Below, piece by piece: positions 45,295 through 57,315 of a stretch of 64,000 nucleotides of DNA (position 1 is the stretch's first letter; each line of letters begins with the position of its first letter). A model generated the notes under the pieces. That model did not search any database. It had not been told where the DNA came from and saw only the letters and a list, made by a program, of their open reading frames with translations. Origin of the DNA: Diphasiastrum complanatum (Eukaryota; Streptophyta; Lycopodiopsida; Lycopodiales; Lycopodiaceae); the NCBI GenBank assembly GCA_029204225.1, contig CM055095.1, positions 26,200,625-26,264,624 on the forward strand. Reading direction: 5' to 3'. A program made the translations under genes and the position numbers.

Positions 45295-46254
45295 ATGCTA
45301 TTATTTTCACACACTCTTGTAAAGCTTTTTGTGCCTAAGAAGAAGAAGAAAATTTCTCTGCCAGATGTTGGTGTTTTGTCCATTGATTTAGGTGATCTTA
45401 GTGCATCTAAAATTGATGTTACTATTGCAGGATGCCTGATCAAAAAAGTGCCAATTGACTTTGGTTCCAGTGTAAATATAATAACAGAAGACACAGCTCA
45501 TGCTCTGGGGCTGACTGACATTTAACTAGCACAGCGAAACATCAAGTTAGCTGATTCGACACAACGAAAACCTATTGGTGAGCTGAAGGATGTCACTGTC
45601 TACATTCAAGCCAAGCCATTCGCCATGAATTTCATTGTTATCAAACCACTCGGTTTGTCATCCTATTCTGTGTTGATTGGACGACCTTGGCTTTATCAAT
45701 CAAATGCTAGTGTACATTAGGAATCTAGAGAGTTAAGATTTCAGACTGGTGAGATCAATAACCGAGGTAAGCCAACAGAACAAATCATAACCTGGAGTCG
45801 TGACAAATATGAAGGTGAAACTCCTTTGTCCGACACCAGTTTTACATCAGAAGAATCTTCGTATGCCTTAAATATTCTTTTCTATAAATCTGATATTGAA
45901 GTGCAATACTTTGAATATTATGAGAATGCTGATGACAAAGAATTCTTCGATGCCTGCAACGATGAAGCTAATGTTTCGTATGAAGAAATTAACGTTGCAA
46001 ACACAAACTCGAAAGAGTCTGACGATTCAAGTGACGAATCTGAACACGAATTTGGTAACAAGAACCAGGTTGATGACAAGAAAACATCTATGGAGTCAAC
46101 CATGCGCAAAATTCGTGGCCATACCAAGGCCAGTATGACTGAAGGTATCATCTTACCAGATTCTACTGACCTGACTGAACTTGCACTTGGCAGATTTGTG
46201 CATGTTTCAAAGTCACTTGGAGAATCTGAGTTGGCGGAATTCACTGAACTATAA
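45295..46254 (+). pseudogene. Gypsy I protease and linker
   Basis: Lys-rich lead-in, then LPDVGVLSIDLGDLSASK, the retropepsin-like VPIDFGSSVNIITEDTAHAL and the SSYSVLIGRPWLYQSNASVH end segment. The linker to the RT is acidic (SKESDDSSDESEHEFGNK). Confidence 0.75.
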
Positions 46255-47716
46255 AAGGAGTATCAAGATGTTTTTGTCTGGTCGTTCGACGATTTGAAGG
46301 GTATACCTGCAGAATTCGGAGAGTACCGAATTGATCTGAAAGAAGATGTTGTACCTATTCTACAGAGACAGTATCGTCTCAATCCTAAATACTCTCTAAT
46401 GGTCAAGGACGAACTTAACAAACACCTTAAGGCAGGTATAATCTATCTCGTCTTAAGTAGTGAATGAGTTTCACCCATTGTTGTCGTCCCGAAGAAGAAG
46501 ACTGGCAAAATACGAATATGTCAGGATTTCCGAAAACTCAATGCTGCCACCAGGAAGGACCATCATCCTTTGCCTTTTACTGATTCCATCCTAGATCAGG
46601 TTGCTGGTCAAGAGCGTTACAGTTTCTGTGACGGCTTTTCTGGATATAATCAGGTGGGAGTGTGAAAGGAGGATCGCTCAAAGACCACATTCACGACGGA
46701 TTGGGGCACTTATGCCTACAACAAAATGCCCTTTGGTCTTTGTAACGCTCCAGCAACTTTTCAGCTGCCTTCCTGAGAACTTTTTTCGAAATATTTATTG
46801 ATGATTTCTGTGTGTACAATGATATAAAGACACACCTGTAGAAACTGAAATTAACATTGCAACGGTGTCGAGATACTTGTTTATCTCTTCATCCAGAGAA
46901 ATGTTTTTTTGGTATGAAAGAAGGAATATTGCTCGAACACAGAATATCTAACAGAGGAATAGAAGTCGACAAAGATAAAGTCGAGCTTATAAAGAACCTC
47001 CTGATACCAACCAATTTGTGTGAACTAAGAGCTTTCTTAGGACATGTTGGCTATTACAGGAGATTTATTCAAAATCATGCTTCTATTGTCGCCTCTCTTA
47101 CACATCTATTGAAGAAACAAGTGGAATACTTGTGGACGAATGAACAGCAGAAAGCATTTGAAGATCTTAAGCAAAGGTTGATCAATGCTCCTATTCTGAG
47201 ACCACTCAACTAGGCTATTTTATTTCACAGTTATGTGGATGTTTCTGCATTTGCTATTGGCGTTTGTCTAAGCCAGAAGGACGACCAGAAGAAGGATCAT
47301 CCCATCTTCTATGCGAGTCGACAGCTCAGTGCATCAGAGAAAAATTATTCGGCTACAGAAAGGGAAGCACTTGGCATGATTTTCATTGTTAAAATTTGTT
47401 GGCATTATTTGCTGGGATATGCATTTATTTTTCATGTGGATCATTATTCTCTTAAGTATCTTGTAAATAAACCAGATCTATCAGGACGAATTGCTCGGGT
47501 TCTACTTCTGCAAGAATTCACTTATCAAGTAGAGCTTCATCAAGGAAAGAATCATACAAATGCTGATTATCTATCACGACTCAGCATTGGAAAAATTGAA
47601 GATCCTATCAATGATGATTTTCCAGACGAACATTTATTCGAGATTTCATCTATAAATTCGCTATATTCTGGTATCATTACTTATCTCAAGGATCAGATAT
47701 ATCCGGATGGTTTGAT
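46255..47716 (+). pseudogene. Gypsy I reverse transcriptase and RNase H
   Basis: RT motifs: EYRIDLKEDVVPI, PIVVVPKKKTGKIRICQDFR, DRIFCDGFSGYNQ-like segment, [18 protein letters not shown]. RNase H: LHPEKCFFGMKEG, LRAFLGHVGYYRRFIQNHA, LWTNEQQKAFEDLKQRL, HPIFYASRQLSASEKNYSA, TEREALGMIF, and GRIARVLLLQEFTYQVE. Standard Ty3/Gypsy order. Confidence 0.82.
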
Positions 47717-48901
47717 TTGGAGCAAAAGACAGTTTTTCAATATAAGGTAGCACCTTATACAATTATTAACAATGTTCAGTACAAGCTTGGTGCAGATCAT
47801 CAACTTCGAAGATGTCTCGAATCCGAAGACATTAAAAAGGTCGTTAAAGCCTTACACTCAGAAGATGCTGGTGGACATTGTGCTTTGAAGTACACAGTTA
47901 ATAAGATATTGACTGCCAAGTATTGGTGGCCAACAATGTTTAAGGATGTATCAAACTTTATTCGTTCATGTGATCCATGTCAAAGATCTGGTAAGCCTAC
48001 AAAATCAATGAATTGGCCGTTGACACCAATCCTTCCTCTTGCACCATTTGAGAAGTGGGGAATTGACTTTGTCGGTCCAATTAAACCTGTTACCCGACAT
48101 ACGAAATGTTGATATATTCTAGTTGCAACGGATTATGCTACAAAGAACGTGGAAGCAGAGGCGACAAAAAGAAATGATGCAAAAACTGTCGCGACGTTCT
48201 TATTCAAAAGTATTATCACCAGATATGGTTGTCCACTCGAACTAGTAAGTGACCGAGGTACACATTTTTTTAATAACACTATACGGTTGCTGACAACTTA
48301 TTTTCTCATCAAACACAGAAAAACTACACCGTATAATCCAAAAGCAAACGGGTTGACAGAAAGAGATAATGGAGTTTTATGAAGAACTTGACTAAAATAA
48401 CTATTGCACATGCAATGGATTGGGATCAGAAACTACCATCAGTTCTTTGGGCTTATCGTAATACAGAGAAAATCACGACGAAACAGACACCATATTTTCT
48501 GACATATGGTATGCATCCTATTCTGCCAATTGAATTTGAGATCAAAACTTTTCGTATCCAAGCTCAACGAACAAATGCAGAATATAAACGAAAGGTTGAC
48601 TAATATTGAAGAACTAGCTGAAGCTCGTGAGTCTTCACAAAAATTAACGAAGGAAATCCAGGAACAAAGAAAGAAGAAATATGACAGTCATATAAAAAAA
48701 TGTGATCTTAAAGCTGATGATTATGCGCTGATATATGACAGTCGCCAACAAAAGTTCCCAAGAAAACTCCATATGCGATGGCTTGGACCTTTTAAAGTCA
48801 TAGAGGTGTTTGACAATGGTTATGTGCAACTTCAATCACTTGAAGGGGAACTGTTACCTACACGTATCAACGGGTCCAGACTAAAAAAATACTACCTTTG
48901 A
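47717..48901 (+). pseudogene. Gypsy I integrase
   Basis: H2C2 finger (HSEDAGGHCALKYTVNKI..CDPCQRSGKP), core (FEKWGIDFVGPIKP, LVSDRGTHFFNNTIRLL, KTTPYNPKANGLTE) and C-terminal domain (KADDYALIYDSRQQKFPRK, WLGPFKVIEVFDNGYVQL) ending TRINGSRLKKYYL. The same tail is seen in the fragment at 19140-19400. Confidence 0.85.
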
Positions 48902-49829
48902 CCGGAATTTTTTTTTATTTTTTTTCTTATTATTTTCTAGTATTTTTTTGGAATCAATCGCGAATTTTTCTCTATCTTTTCTGATAATGTTCGCGGCTTT
49001 TTTTTTTCTTTTCTAGAAAATTTTCTAGAAATTTTTGTGAACTTTTCTACCACTGTTCAACATTTGTTCAAACTGTTTCGTGAATTTTTCGAGAATTTTT
49101 CTTGTCTTCTCTCAAATCTTTTAAGTTATTTTTCAAAGTATTTTCGAGAACTTTTCGAGAAACTTTCGCGACACTCAGCTGTGAACTGTAACTTGTCATT
49201 TTTTTTTTTCTTTCGAGAATTTTTCTAGAAACTTTCTAGTATTTTTTTTCTTTCTCCAGTTTTTCGAGAAATTTTCTAGGATGACGCTTAACATTTTCGA
49301 GAATTTTTCGTGAAGTTCTGTATCATTTTCTAGAATCTCTCAAGAATGTTTTGCGAAACATTCTAGAAACTTTCTAGTATCCTTCGAGAATCTCTCAACC
49401 TACCTTTTCAAGAATCTTTCGAGAATCTATCTACCTACTTTTTACATCCCTCTATCAAAGATGATGGCCACGTGATCCTCATTATTCACACGTGTGTACG
49501 CTCACATATCAAAACCGATATTGTTTCTCCTTAATTTATTTGTTTTTTTTTCAAAAACGGTCTTCCGTCATTAAAGATCAATTTGCCAAATCATAGTTTC
49601 AAACACTGACCCATGCACGTACTCCATTAATGGAAGTGACAGATGTCAAGTCACCATGCCACATCATCATTCCTTCCACACCGCTACTGCATATCAGAGT
49701 TATTTTTCATTTTTCTTCCTTACACTTTCTGCCTGCGATTTTATGCTTTTCTGCTCACATTCTCTTTGCGATCAAAGCATTCATTTGCGACCTATTGCGA
49801 TTTACGAGCTTTCGTGAAAAATTCGAACA
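48902..49829 (+). promoter_or_regulatory. Pol-accessory spacer with TTCnnGAA (heat-shock-element-like) array
   Basis: Sixteen TTCnnGAA sites lie between 49011 and 49425 (starts 49011, 49023, 49078, 49088, 49143, 49154, 49212, 49223, 49263, 49296, 49307, 49328, 49361, 49383, 49407, 49418). Twelve form six pairs spaced 10-12 bp. Most are TTCGAGAA or TTCTAGAA. TTCnnGAA is the inverted-repeat core of heat shock elements. The accessory ORF starts 400 bp downstream. A promoter role is inference; they could also be simple repeat expansion. Confidence 0.65.
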
Positions 49830-50786
49830 ATGGCTTCTGGATCCAGTTCAAGCTCTAACATCATCTGGAAAACACGCGCAGGAATCCGCCTGACATCCAT
49901 CCAGTCCTTTTTGGATCGATGCAGGTTGGGTCATTTAAAAGTGGACCCCTCCATCATCCTCTCCGAAGTTAGTACGGAGTTTGTCAACTCCATTCACTCC
50001 ATTTCGGAGGTGGATTTCAAAGTCCATGTGCGAGGCAAATTCTTCACTATCTCTGAAGACTTGTTCTACACAGCCCTTGGATTACTGATGGATGGGAAGA
50101 TGATCTCAACAAATAAGGATTCAATGGATGAAGCTGCCCACTTCCTTAATAATTGCTTCGTACCCACGAAGGGGTACAAGATCTCTATGATTCGTGATAC
50201 CACATTTAAGATGTTTTGTAAATATGTGAACCAAGTACTCTTTTTGACGGATGCTGATGCGACGATTTCAGTGCAAAATTTTGGTTACATCTTAGACGCA
50301 CTTGCGGGTAATCCGGTTTGTTTCGGCACTATTACATATAAAGCATTTTTGCGCTGGATCAAGCACCAAAATTTTTCTGGAGTTGGAGCACATGTCTTTC
50401 GGCTATGCGCCCATTTCGACATTTTGAACGAGCAAGAGAAAACATTGCTGACGGGAAAGATGTTGGCCCCCAAGCCAATTGATCTTTTCGACCTCATTAC
50501 TGAAATTGCACCAGCCGTCGAAGTAGCAGCTACCACTGCTATGGACATTGACGCTGCACCATCCCAGTCGGAACCAGTTCCAGCTGTGGCGATGGAGACT
50601 GATGGAGCTGTTGCTACTGCTGCTGATTCTTCACAGCATGCATCTGCTTCCACATCTCAGAAGCTGCCGAGGGCCTCCTCCTCTGACGATAATGTAACTC
50701 AGTCTGATACATCAGACAAAAGACAAACAACTACTGAAGGCGACACTAGGGCACCTGTGGCAGATGAAGAACAACTAGACGACTAG
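49830..50786 (+). pseudogene. Accessory protein of Gypsy I, N-terminal domain part
   Basis: Starts MASGSSSSSNIIWKTRAG. Residues 10-225 form a globular part (IQSFLDRCRLGHLKVDPS, EVDFKVHVRGKFFTISEDLF, NCFVPTKGYKISMIRDTTF, FLRWIKHQNFSGVGAHVF) whose pattern, an EF-N..VRGK-F-I..LF-ALGL core, recalls the Transposase_32/plant mobile-type domains carried by plant retrotransposons; this family call is tentative. Residues 230-318 are Ala/Ser/Thr/Asp-rich and likely disordered. It belongs to a broken element; I do not know its function. Confidence 0.6.
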
Positions 50787-50799
50787 CCCCAATGGTTTC

Positions 50800-52228
50800 G
50801 CACTATGACCGAGAAAGCCAAAAACCTAGTGGCTGAAGTGTATGAGTTGGACAAGTACCACCAGCAACTTACGATGGAATTTTTCAACTCAGAAAGGAGA
50901 TGCCAAGAGGATCTCAAGGCGTCTTTCGAGAAGATTGATTCGCTCGAATCAGACAACACGAAGCTGATTGAATGAAATCGTTCTCTCGACACACAGCTTC
51001 AAACCTTAATAAAGGAAGCTGATTCTTAAAAACAGATCAATAAGGCGATTGAGGCCAAGTCTGATAATTATCATACTCAAAATGATTCTTTAATGCAACA
51101 ACCAACAGCTGCAAATCAACATAATGTCGCGCTCCAGAAACATTTTCAGGAGGAGCGAATGAGAAGACTGAAGGCAGAAGCTGCTCTTTCTGTATGCACC
51201 AATGCAGGGTCCGTTATAGTCGACCTCACGAAGCTAAACCAGCTCCAAGATCAGATGCTCGACAATTTTCGAGTTGAGTTCCTGCAACCACTCGAGGATT
51301 CGAAGGCTCTTGTCGAGGAAGAATTGGCGAAGCTAAGGGAGTTTTCGAGTGAAAATGCACACGACGAGTACTTTCAAGCCTTACTCAGAATTGATGACCT
51401 TACACAACAAATTCCATCTGTGTCTGCCTACACCGGAGCCTCAGACCATCCCGAGTATCTGGAAGCAGTCGCAAAGATTGACAAGCTCGAACAGGAGCTG
51501 TCAGATCTCCAACGACAAATGGAAGATCAGAAGTTGGCTGCTGAGTTGCAAACTCAGGACTTGGCAACTGCATCTACACAGCCAAAGCGAATGCGGCGGA
51601 ATCAGTCAAATGTATGTGCTGACAAATTTCGTGCATTTGCAGAACGCTTCTGGAAATGGTGTCCACCTGCTTTTAACATTGAATTACAATGGCGTATGGA
51701 TTATATGATGCTACCAAGCGCAGGAGGCATCGCCATCGACGATTGGAAGCGACCATGGGAGAAGGAAGACTTTCTTTGGTTATGGGCTCAGCTTTCTATC
51801 GAACAGAAACAATGTCTCTGCTGGGGCATAATCCAGGGTAAGTTTAAAGTCCTACCTTTCGGGTCAGCAGAGTTATACATAGGCTCTTCGGCTATGTATG
51901 CTCTCGAATACATTCGCATCAAAGAACTTCAATTTTTGCAGAACGAAGACAATAAGCAACATTTTTGGAAGCGAAAGTTGCAGTTTCAAATATACAAACC
52001 CAAAGCTGTTGCGGATTTAGGCGCATTCGACGACGCAGGGTTGCTGATCACTCAACGCAACAACAAGACACATATTCTCTGAAGGAATATCTAAAGGACG
52101 AATCAGATGAAGAAATATTTTTTCGCCTCAACAAAAATCTGACGAACAAGAATGTTTTTCAAATAATCCTCGAAATACAGATGATATGTTCACAAGGACA
52201 TTTCACATTTGAGGAAAGGGATATGTGA
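50800..52228 (+). pseudogene. Accessory protein of Gypsy I, coiled-coil and C-terminal part
   Basis: Heptad-like, charged sequence indicates a coiled coil (NVALQKHFQEERMRRLKAEA, VEEELAKLREFSSENA, AVAKIDKLEQELSDLQRQME) at about 50830-51560. A Trp-rich C-terminal part follows (FAERFWKWCPPAF, WRMDYMMLP, DDWKRPWEKEDFLWLWAQLS, CLCWGIIQGKFKVLPFG) that I do not recognise. Two LTR-element fossils in this window share the order domain, disordered linker, coiled coil. Confidence 0.55.
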
Positions 52229-53535
52229 TGTGACGCAAATGTCAAAAATTGAATACCAACATAAATATGGCATGATATACTCGAAAATGAAGATATGAGC
52301 TAGTTAAGTATAAATCATGAAGAGGCCTAAGTCATTTTTCGAGAATATATCTCCTAAGTACTTGTCTTATAAATTAAGGGCTAGACCTTTAATAGGAAAA
52401 AGACATTGCCTTGGATAACCCTTAACTAGGTCGTCCATTTGAAATGACTAGTTATGAAAAGACATGTTAAACTAGAGTAACTTTAACTCATAGTTAAGTA
52501 TACTAGTTGAACGTATTTTAAGTTTAATTCTTAACTAGACCCTTTCGCGGGAGCGACGCACCTATTGTTTAAGAGGTGTGTTTGTTCGTCTCGTAGAACA
52601 TATATTGATCTCACACTTCAGTCTCGATCATTGAGAGAGAAGAATTTACGCTTATGTAAGAGATTGAAGAAGTGAATAGGGTCTTGTGAGTTATTCTCCC
52701 TTATCTCTGCTCTCCGCATTGCTGAGTGTGAGTGATCTTGAGTCTGCTAACAATCTCTAATGCATTTCATGAATTACTCTCTGATCAGACACACTCTAGT
52801 GCATTACAGTCATTTGTTGTGTTTTCGTAAAACATGCTCTAAAGAACTGTTTTAAAATCATCTTATTCGTTTGTCGCGAATACTTTCTTTTTTGACACTC
52901 GAATAATGACTATCTTTGTGCAGTCTAGCACAATCATTGAATTAAGTTGTATGTATACAAATGAGATGACAGTCCCTGTCTGAAGAATTGAGTCTCTGAT
53001 CTGTTTTTCTGATTGGCATTGACATAAGTTTCTAACGTGCTCTAAAACCATTCGTGCTCTTTAACCATTAAGTTGGGCTTTAGTTGTTGAGGACTATTGT
53101 CTAGGAACAAATAGTTCGCGAACTCGATTAATTAATTATCTGCGCAGTTACGAATACATCAAACAATCTCGATTCTCTGTTGACACCTTAGTTAGCCAGA
53201 GTGTAGTCTGCTGTGCTACTCTGATAACATTTCATTTGTAGAACGCGTTTCCTTCAATTCAATAGAGGCCAGATTGTTGTTCTGAATTCATTAACATTAC
53301 CCATTCCAAATATAAGTAATACTGGTTACTTTTTAATGTCTGTCGACAACCAAAATAACATTCGAAACCACCTGCTATAATTACACCAAAAACATAACTT
53401 TCTAACGCTGTCCTCTGTGGGAACGATACTTTTCACTACAAAATCTATATTAACCCTGTTGGTATAGCACGACAAGCATCACTGTAGGAAATCATCTGAA
53501 AACTTGCATCACGACAACAACACAAACCGTAATTC
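52224..53535 (+). repeat. Gypsy I 3' LTR-like region
   Basis: It starts TGTGATGTGACGCAAATG right after a purine tract and contains, near its right end, gtcctctgtgggaacgatactt, a phrase common near the ends of plant Tat/Athila-type LTRs. The right edge is set by the start of Copia B sequence. No second copy is in the window. Confidence 0.5.
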
Positions 53536-53561
53536 TTTGTTAATTGAAGATACTGCAAAAT

Positions 53562-54484
53562 TCATTTTGCAATCTTCCAATGTGTCGAGCCAAGATTCGT
53601 GTAGAATTGGCTCATCTTGAACACTACATAGGCAATGTCAGGACGTGTATTGTCTGCAAGGTACATCAACAATCCTATCAGCTTCCTATAAGGTGTGAGC
53701 TGCATCAATTCCCTCTCTGTCTCAGTCCTCGAACAATTTTCGTTCGTCAGCAATGTTTCTGCGAGCATTGGAGTATCTGCTCCTTTGCAATTCAGCATCC
53801 CAAAACCCTCTAGGATTTTCTGGGTGTATCTGGACTAATTAAGGAACAACTTACCCCCCTCATAGTCCCTTTTAATTTGCAAGTCAAGGTAACACCTGGC
53901 CTCTCCCAGATCCACGATCTCGAAATGTTTTGAGATGTTTGTCTTCACTTCAACAATCAGCTGCTCACTCTTGCAGAGTATCAGAGTGTCATCCACATAC
54001 ACAGCCACAATCATAATCTTTCCATCTGTACTCCTCACATACACATTGGAATCAGCCATTAGTGGCTTGAATCCCAAGGATTTCAAGCTTGATCCTTCTT
54101 TTTGTACCATTGTCGAACTGACTGCTTCAGACCATAGATACTCCTATGCATTCTACATGCATAATCAGGAAGTGAATTCGAGACATATTTTGGAGGTTGA
54201 TCCATGTAGACCTCCTCGTCTAACTCACCATGCAAGAAGGCTGTCTTCTTGTCCACAATGTGGATCCTAAGGTCATAAGCAACTGCATATGCAAATAACA
54301 AACGTAAGGACGAATGTTTGAGACCAGGAAAGAAGTTTTTAGAGTAATCAATACCATATCTCTGAGAGAATCTCTTCGCTACCAGTCTTGCCTTGTATTT
54401 TGAGACATCCCCATCTGGTCCATACTTGAGCTTGTAGACCCATTTGCATTTCACAGTCTTATGCTTATCTGGTAATGGCTCCAA
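53562..54484 (-). pseudogene. Copia B reverse transcriptase
   Basis: KTVKCKWVYKLKYGPDGD, then YGIDYSKNFFPGLKHSSLR, IVDKKTAFLHGELDEEVYM, YGLKQSVRQWY, the YVDDTLILCKSEQ active site, EIVDLGEARCYLDLQI, and TPYRKLIGLLMYLADNTRPD leading towards RNase H. Confidence 0.82.
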
Positions 54485-54658
54485 CGTCCATACCTAGTTC
54501 TTCCTCATGGACTCCATCTCTTCGTTCATGGCTTGGATCCATTTGTCCTTCTCTGGATATTCAATTGCCTCCTCGAATGTCTGTGGTTCGCCACTGAATC
54601 CACAAAATTATTCTGATGTGGAAGCAGAGCTGCCTAGCATATATCTTGTTGGCGCTCT

Positions 54659-55948
54659 TCATGGTCTTGTCGACCTTCTAGGAGAACCTTCTAGGATAGC
54701 AGTGCCTTTGCCTTTGTCTACTCTGCTAGGTCCGGAACTATCTTGGTTTACAGGTACTTTAGTAGAAGGTCGTCTCTCGAATCTTTCGTCTTCTGATTCG
54801 TCACTTGAATGCGAAGCAACTCGAAAATCTTCATTTTCATGTTTGTCTTCTGCTTCCTCTGTCGCTGGTGGCAGATCATAGTACTGTCTTTCCAGAACTT
54901 CATGGTTGACAGGATCATCATTGGCCATTGTCCTGCTCTCATCGAATCTGACATCTCTCACTGTCTCCATAGTGTTTGTGTTTGGCATGTAGACTTTATA
55001 GTATGACGAATTGTTGTCATACCCTACCAAAAATCTCTGTTCAGCTTTCTCATCAAGCTTCTTTAGAAGCTTATCAAGAATATGTGCATAAGTTGCACAA
55101 CAAAAGATTCTGATGTGAGACAGGTTGGGCTTTCTTCCCCACCATAATTTGTGTGGTGTCGTGTGAGGGACACCAGACTTCCCTGTCATGTTCTAGATGT
55201 AAGCAACTATAGCTACTGCTTCAGCCCACAGTACCCTTGGAGCTTTCGAGTAGGCCATTATGGCAGCTTCCATCAGGGTCATATTCTTCCTCTCTGCAAC
55301 ACCGTTGTGCTGCGGTGTATAAGCTGCAGTCTTCTGTGAATATACCACAATCATTACAAAAGTCAATGAAGCGATTCGAGATGTATTCGCCACCTCGATT
55401 TGTTTTGATCTGCTTCACTTTGTTGCCAGTTCATCTCTCTGCCCAATTCACATACTCTATGAATTTATCAAGTGCTTCTGATCTATTTTGAATGAAATAC
55501 ATTGTGGCGAATTTACTATAATCATCAATGAAGGTTATGTAATGAAAGGCCCATAGATGTCAGAATGCACTAACTCCAGAATCTTAGTCGTTCTGTAGGA
55601 GTCTTTTACAAATGGAGTGCGTGACATCTTACCCTTCAGACATGCATCACAGGTGGTCGAATTGTTCGCATTCGAGATGCTGACTCCTATTATTGCTCCA
55701 TGATGGCTTGCTTGGTAAAGTGCCATCGAATTCATGTGGCATAGTCTCCTGTGCCACAGAGTGTTTGGCGAATCATCATGAGTCTGATGCACCTGATTTG
55801 CAGACAAGCGTACCTTCAGGTGATATAGATTACCTTTTTTTTTGTCTTGAGTGATCAGGCTACTGGTACTGACATCAATAACATTGCATGTATCATCAAA
55901 AAATACTACACGCATCCCTCCATCAGCTATCCTTGCCACAGAAAGCAA
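54659..55948 (-). pseudogene. Copia B pre-integrase and integrase
   Basis: HHCC finger and core as in fossil A, then the C-terminal HKLWWGRKPNLSHIRIFCC, DKLLKKLDEKAEQRFLVGY and YYKVYMPNTNTMETVRDVRF. Ends in an acidic, Ser-rich linker (RVASHSSDESEDERFERR). Confidence 0.8.
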
Positions 55949-57303
55949 GTCCTACTGCAGTATAGGCACGAACAAAACATCTTCGAGTCATCTATCTCTG
56001 CCATTCGTGTTGAACTAGAGTGAACCAATATTGTTCACTTGATGTTTGGATCCATCTCCAAGAACAATGAATCTTGAAGGATCTGCACTTCAAAAATCAG
56101 ACGTAATTTGTCTTGATGTCACGAAGTGTGAGGTAGCTCCCAAATCTAGGATCACCTCCTGTGTGTCAGGTGTTGACACTGCACACACATCTGCACAAAT
56201 GTAGGTGGTCAAACAATTTTTGTTCGATCTCTCTTTGCCCATTTTCAAGCTCTCTGGCTCCTCAACATAGGACGAACTGTTGTTATTCTCTTATTTGTTC
56301 TATGTTGATTTGTTCCTTGGGTTCAGGCAGCAGTCCATGGTTGCATGATCTTTCTTGTGGCAGTGGATACATTCAATTTTTGGATTGAGCCAATATGTAT
56401 CGACTGTGTGCCCATCTCCTCTGCATCTCACGCAAGTCTTCTTTTCTCCACCTTGTTGTTTCGACCTCCCTTTGTTCTTCCACTTCCCTTTGTTGGTCCC
56501 CTCTACTTGCTGATTATGATACTGCCTTTGATTCGACTCCCCCTTAGGCTTGAATTGTTTCTTGGTCTTTTCTTTGTTGTCGTAGAGGGTCTGGTCAGAA
56601 CCATCCTTGTGGTCAAGGTGCTCCCTCGCCTCGACTTCCTCTCGAATTTTGACAATTGCCTTTTCGAGGGTCATGGTAGGATCTTTCGCGAATAGGGTTC
56701 TGCTTGTTTGGAAAGATCTGAGTAAGGCTCTCAACAGGTAAGTGACCTGCTTCTCAGTTGACACTGCATTTTCTGTTCTAGAATTGTGTAGTGATAGGAA
56801 TAGATCCTTCATCTTCCTTACAAAAAAAAGTGAGGTCTTTCCCATCCCACTGTAGATTTGTCAACTGATCTTCTAGCGTCATTATTTGACTTCGTGATTT
56901 CATTTGAAATCTTGTGAGCCGTGTATTCCACATCTTCTTTGCCTTGGAGAGTGTAGCCAGGTCAAGTGTGAGACTATCTTCGATGGATGATGATAGCAAG
57001 TCTATTGCCTTGTCATTTTTCTCCCTCCACTCGCGTAGCTCTTTGCTTCATGTTGTAGGCATCTCCTTTGTGCCATCCACCCAGAGGAATAAACATTCTC
57101 CTTTAGTATCAGCGGTCTTAATTTTCCATGCTAGAAAGGTAGATCTTGAAGATTCTAGAACTGTACAGATCTTGCTCTGTATGTTGCTGATTGAAGCCAT
57201 TGCTTCTTGAACTTGTGTTTACTTGTTGACGGTTGATTGTTTGAACGCTTAAGCCCTTTGGATTTGATTTCCTTGGGCTATGTCAGACTTTGACAAGGTG
57301 GGC

Positions 57304-57315
57304 TCTGATACCACT
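57304..57315 (-). other. Copia B primer-binding site (initiator Met tRNA)
   Basis: TGGTATCAGAGC on the minus strand, next to the LTR end (TCATCA). Confidence 0.82.

Larger units (their letters stand above)
45295..53535 (+). mobile_element. Gypsy retrotransposon fossil I with a post-pol accessory ORF
   Basis: Order on the plus strand: protease 45295-45720, linker 45826-46254, RT about 46255-46850, RNase H about 46857-47600, integrase about 47717-48901, a 0.93-kb spacer rich in TTCnnGAA sites, an accessory ORF region 49830-52228, a purine tract (gaggaaaggga) and an LTR-like region 52224 to about 53535. No gag or 5' LTR was recognised to the left. Several breaks in pol and about three in the accessory region, so it is a fossil. 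A post-pol extra gene is known in some plant Gypsy groups (Tat/Ogre and relatives); the lineage here is not settled. The Copia B fossil abuts it on the right. Confidence 0.8.
53540..57315 (-). mobile_element. Copia retrotransposon fossil B
   Basis: Gag start near 57200 (MASI, then KICTVL), gag about 56300-57200 (knuckles CVRCRGDGHTVDTY and CIHCHKKDHATMDC), protease about 55950-56200, pre-integrase and integrase 54659-55948 (WHRRLCHMNSMALYQASHHG, CDACLKGKMSRTPF, KTNRGGEYISNRF), RT 53835-54484 (YKLKYGPDGDVSKYKARLVA, MDQPPKYVSNSLPDY, YVDDTLIL) and start of RNase H to 53562. Primer site 57304-57315; LTR 57316-57752 to its right. Very close to fossil A. Broken, many breaks. Confidence 0.83.

Noticed and set aside
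53540-57315. Copia B as a tandem copy of Copia A from a segmental duplication
   Set aside because: Similarity stops at the element; flanks (Gypsy accessory ORF against Gypsy LTR) differ, so they are separate insertions of one family.
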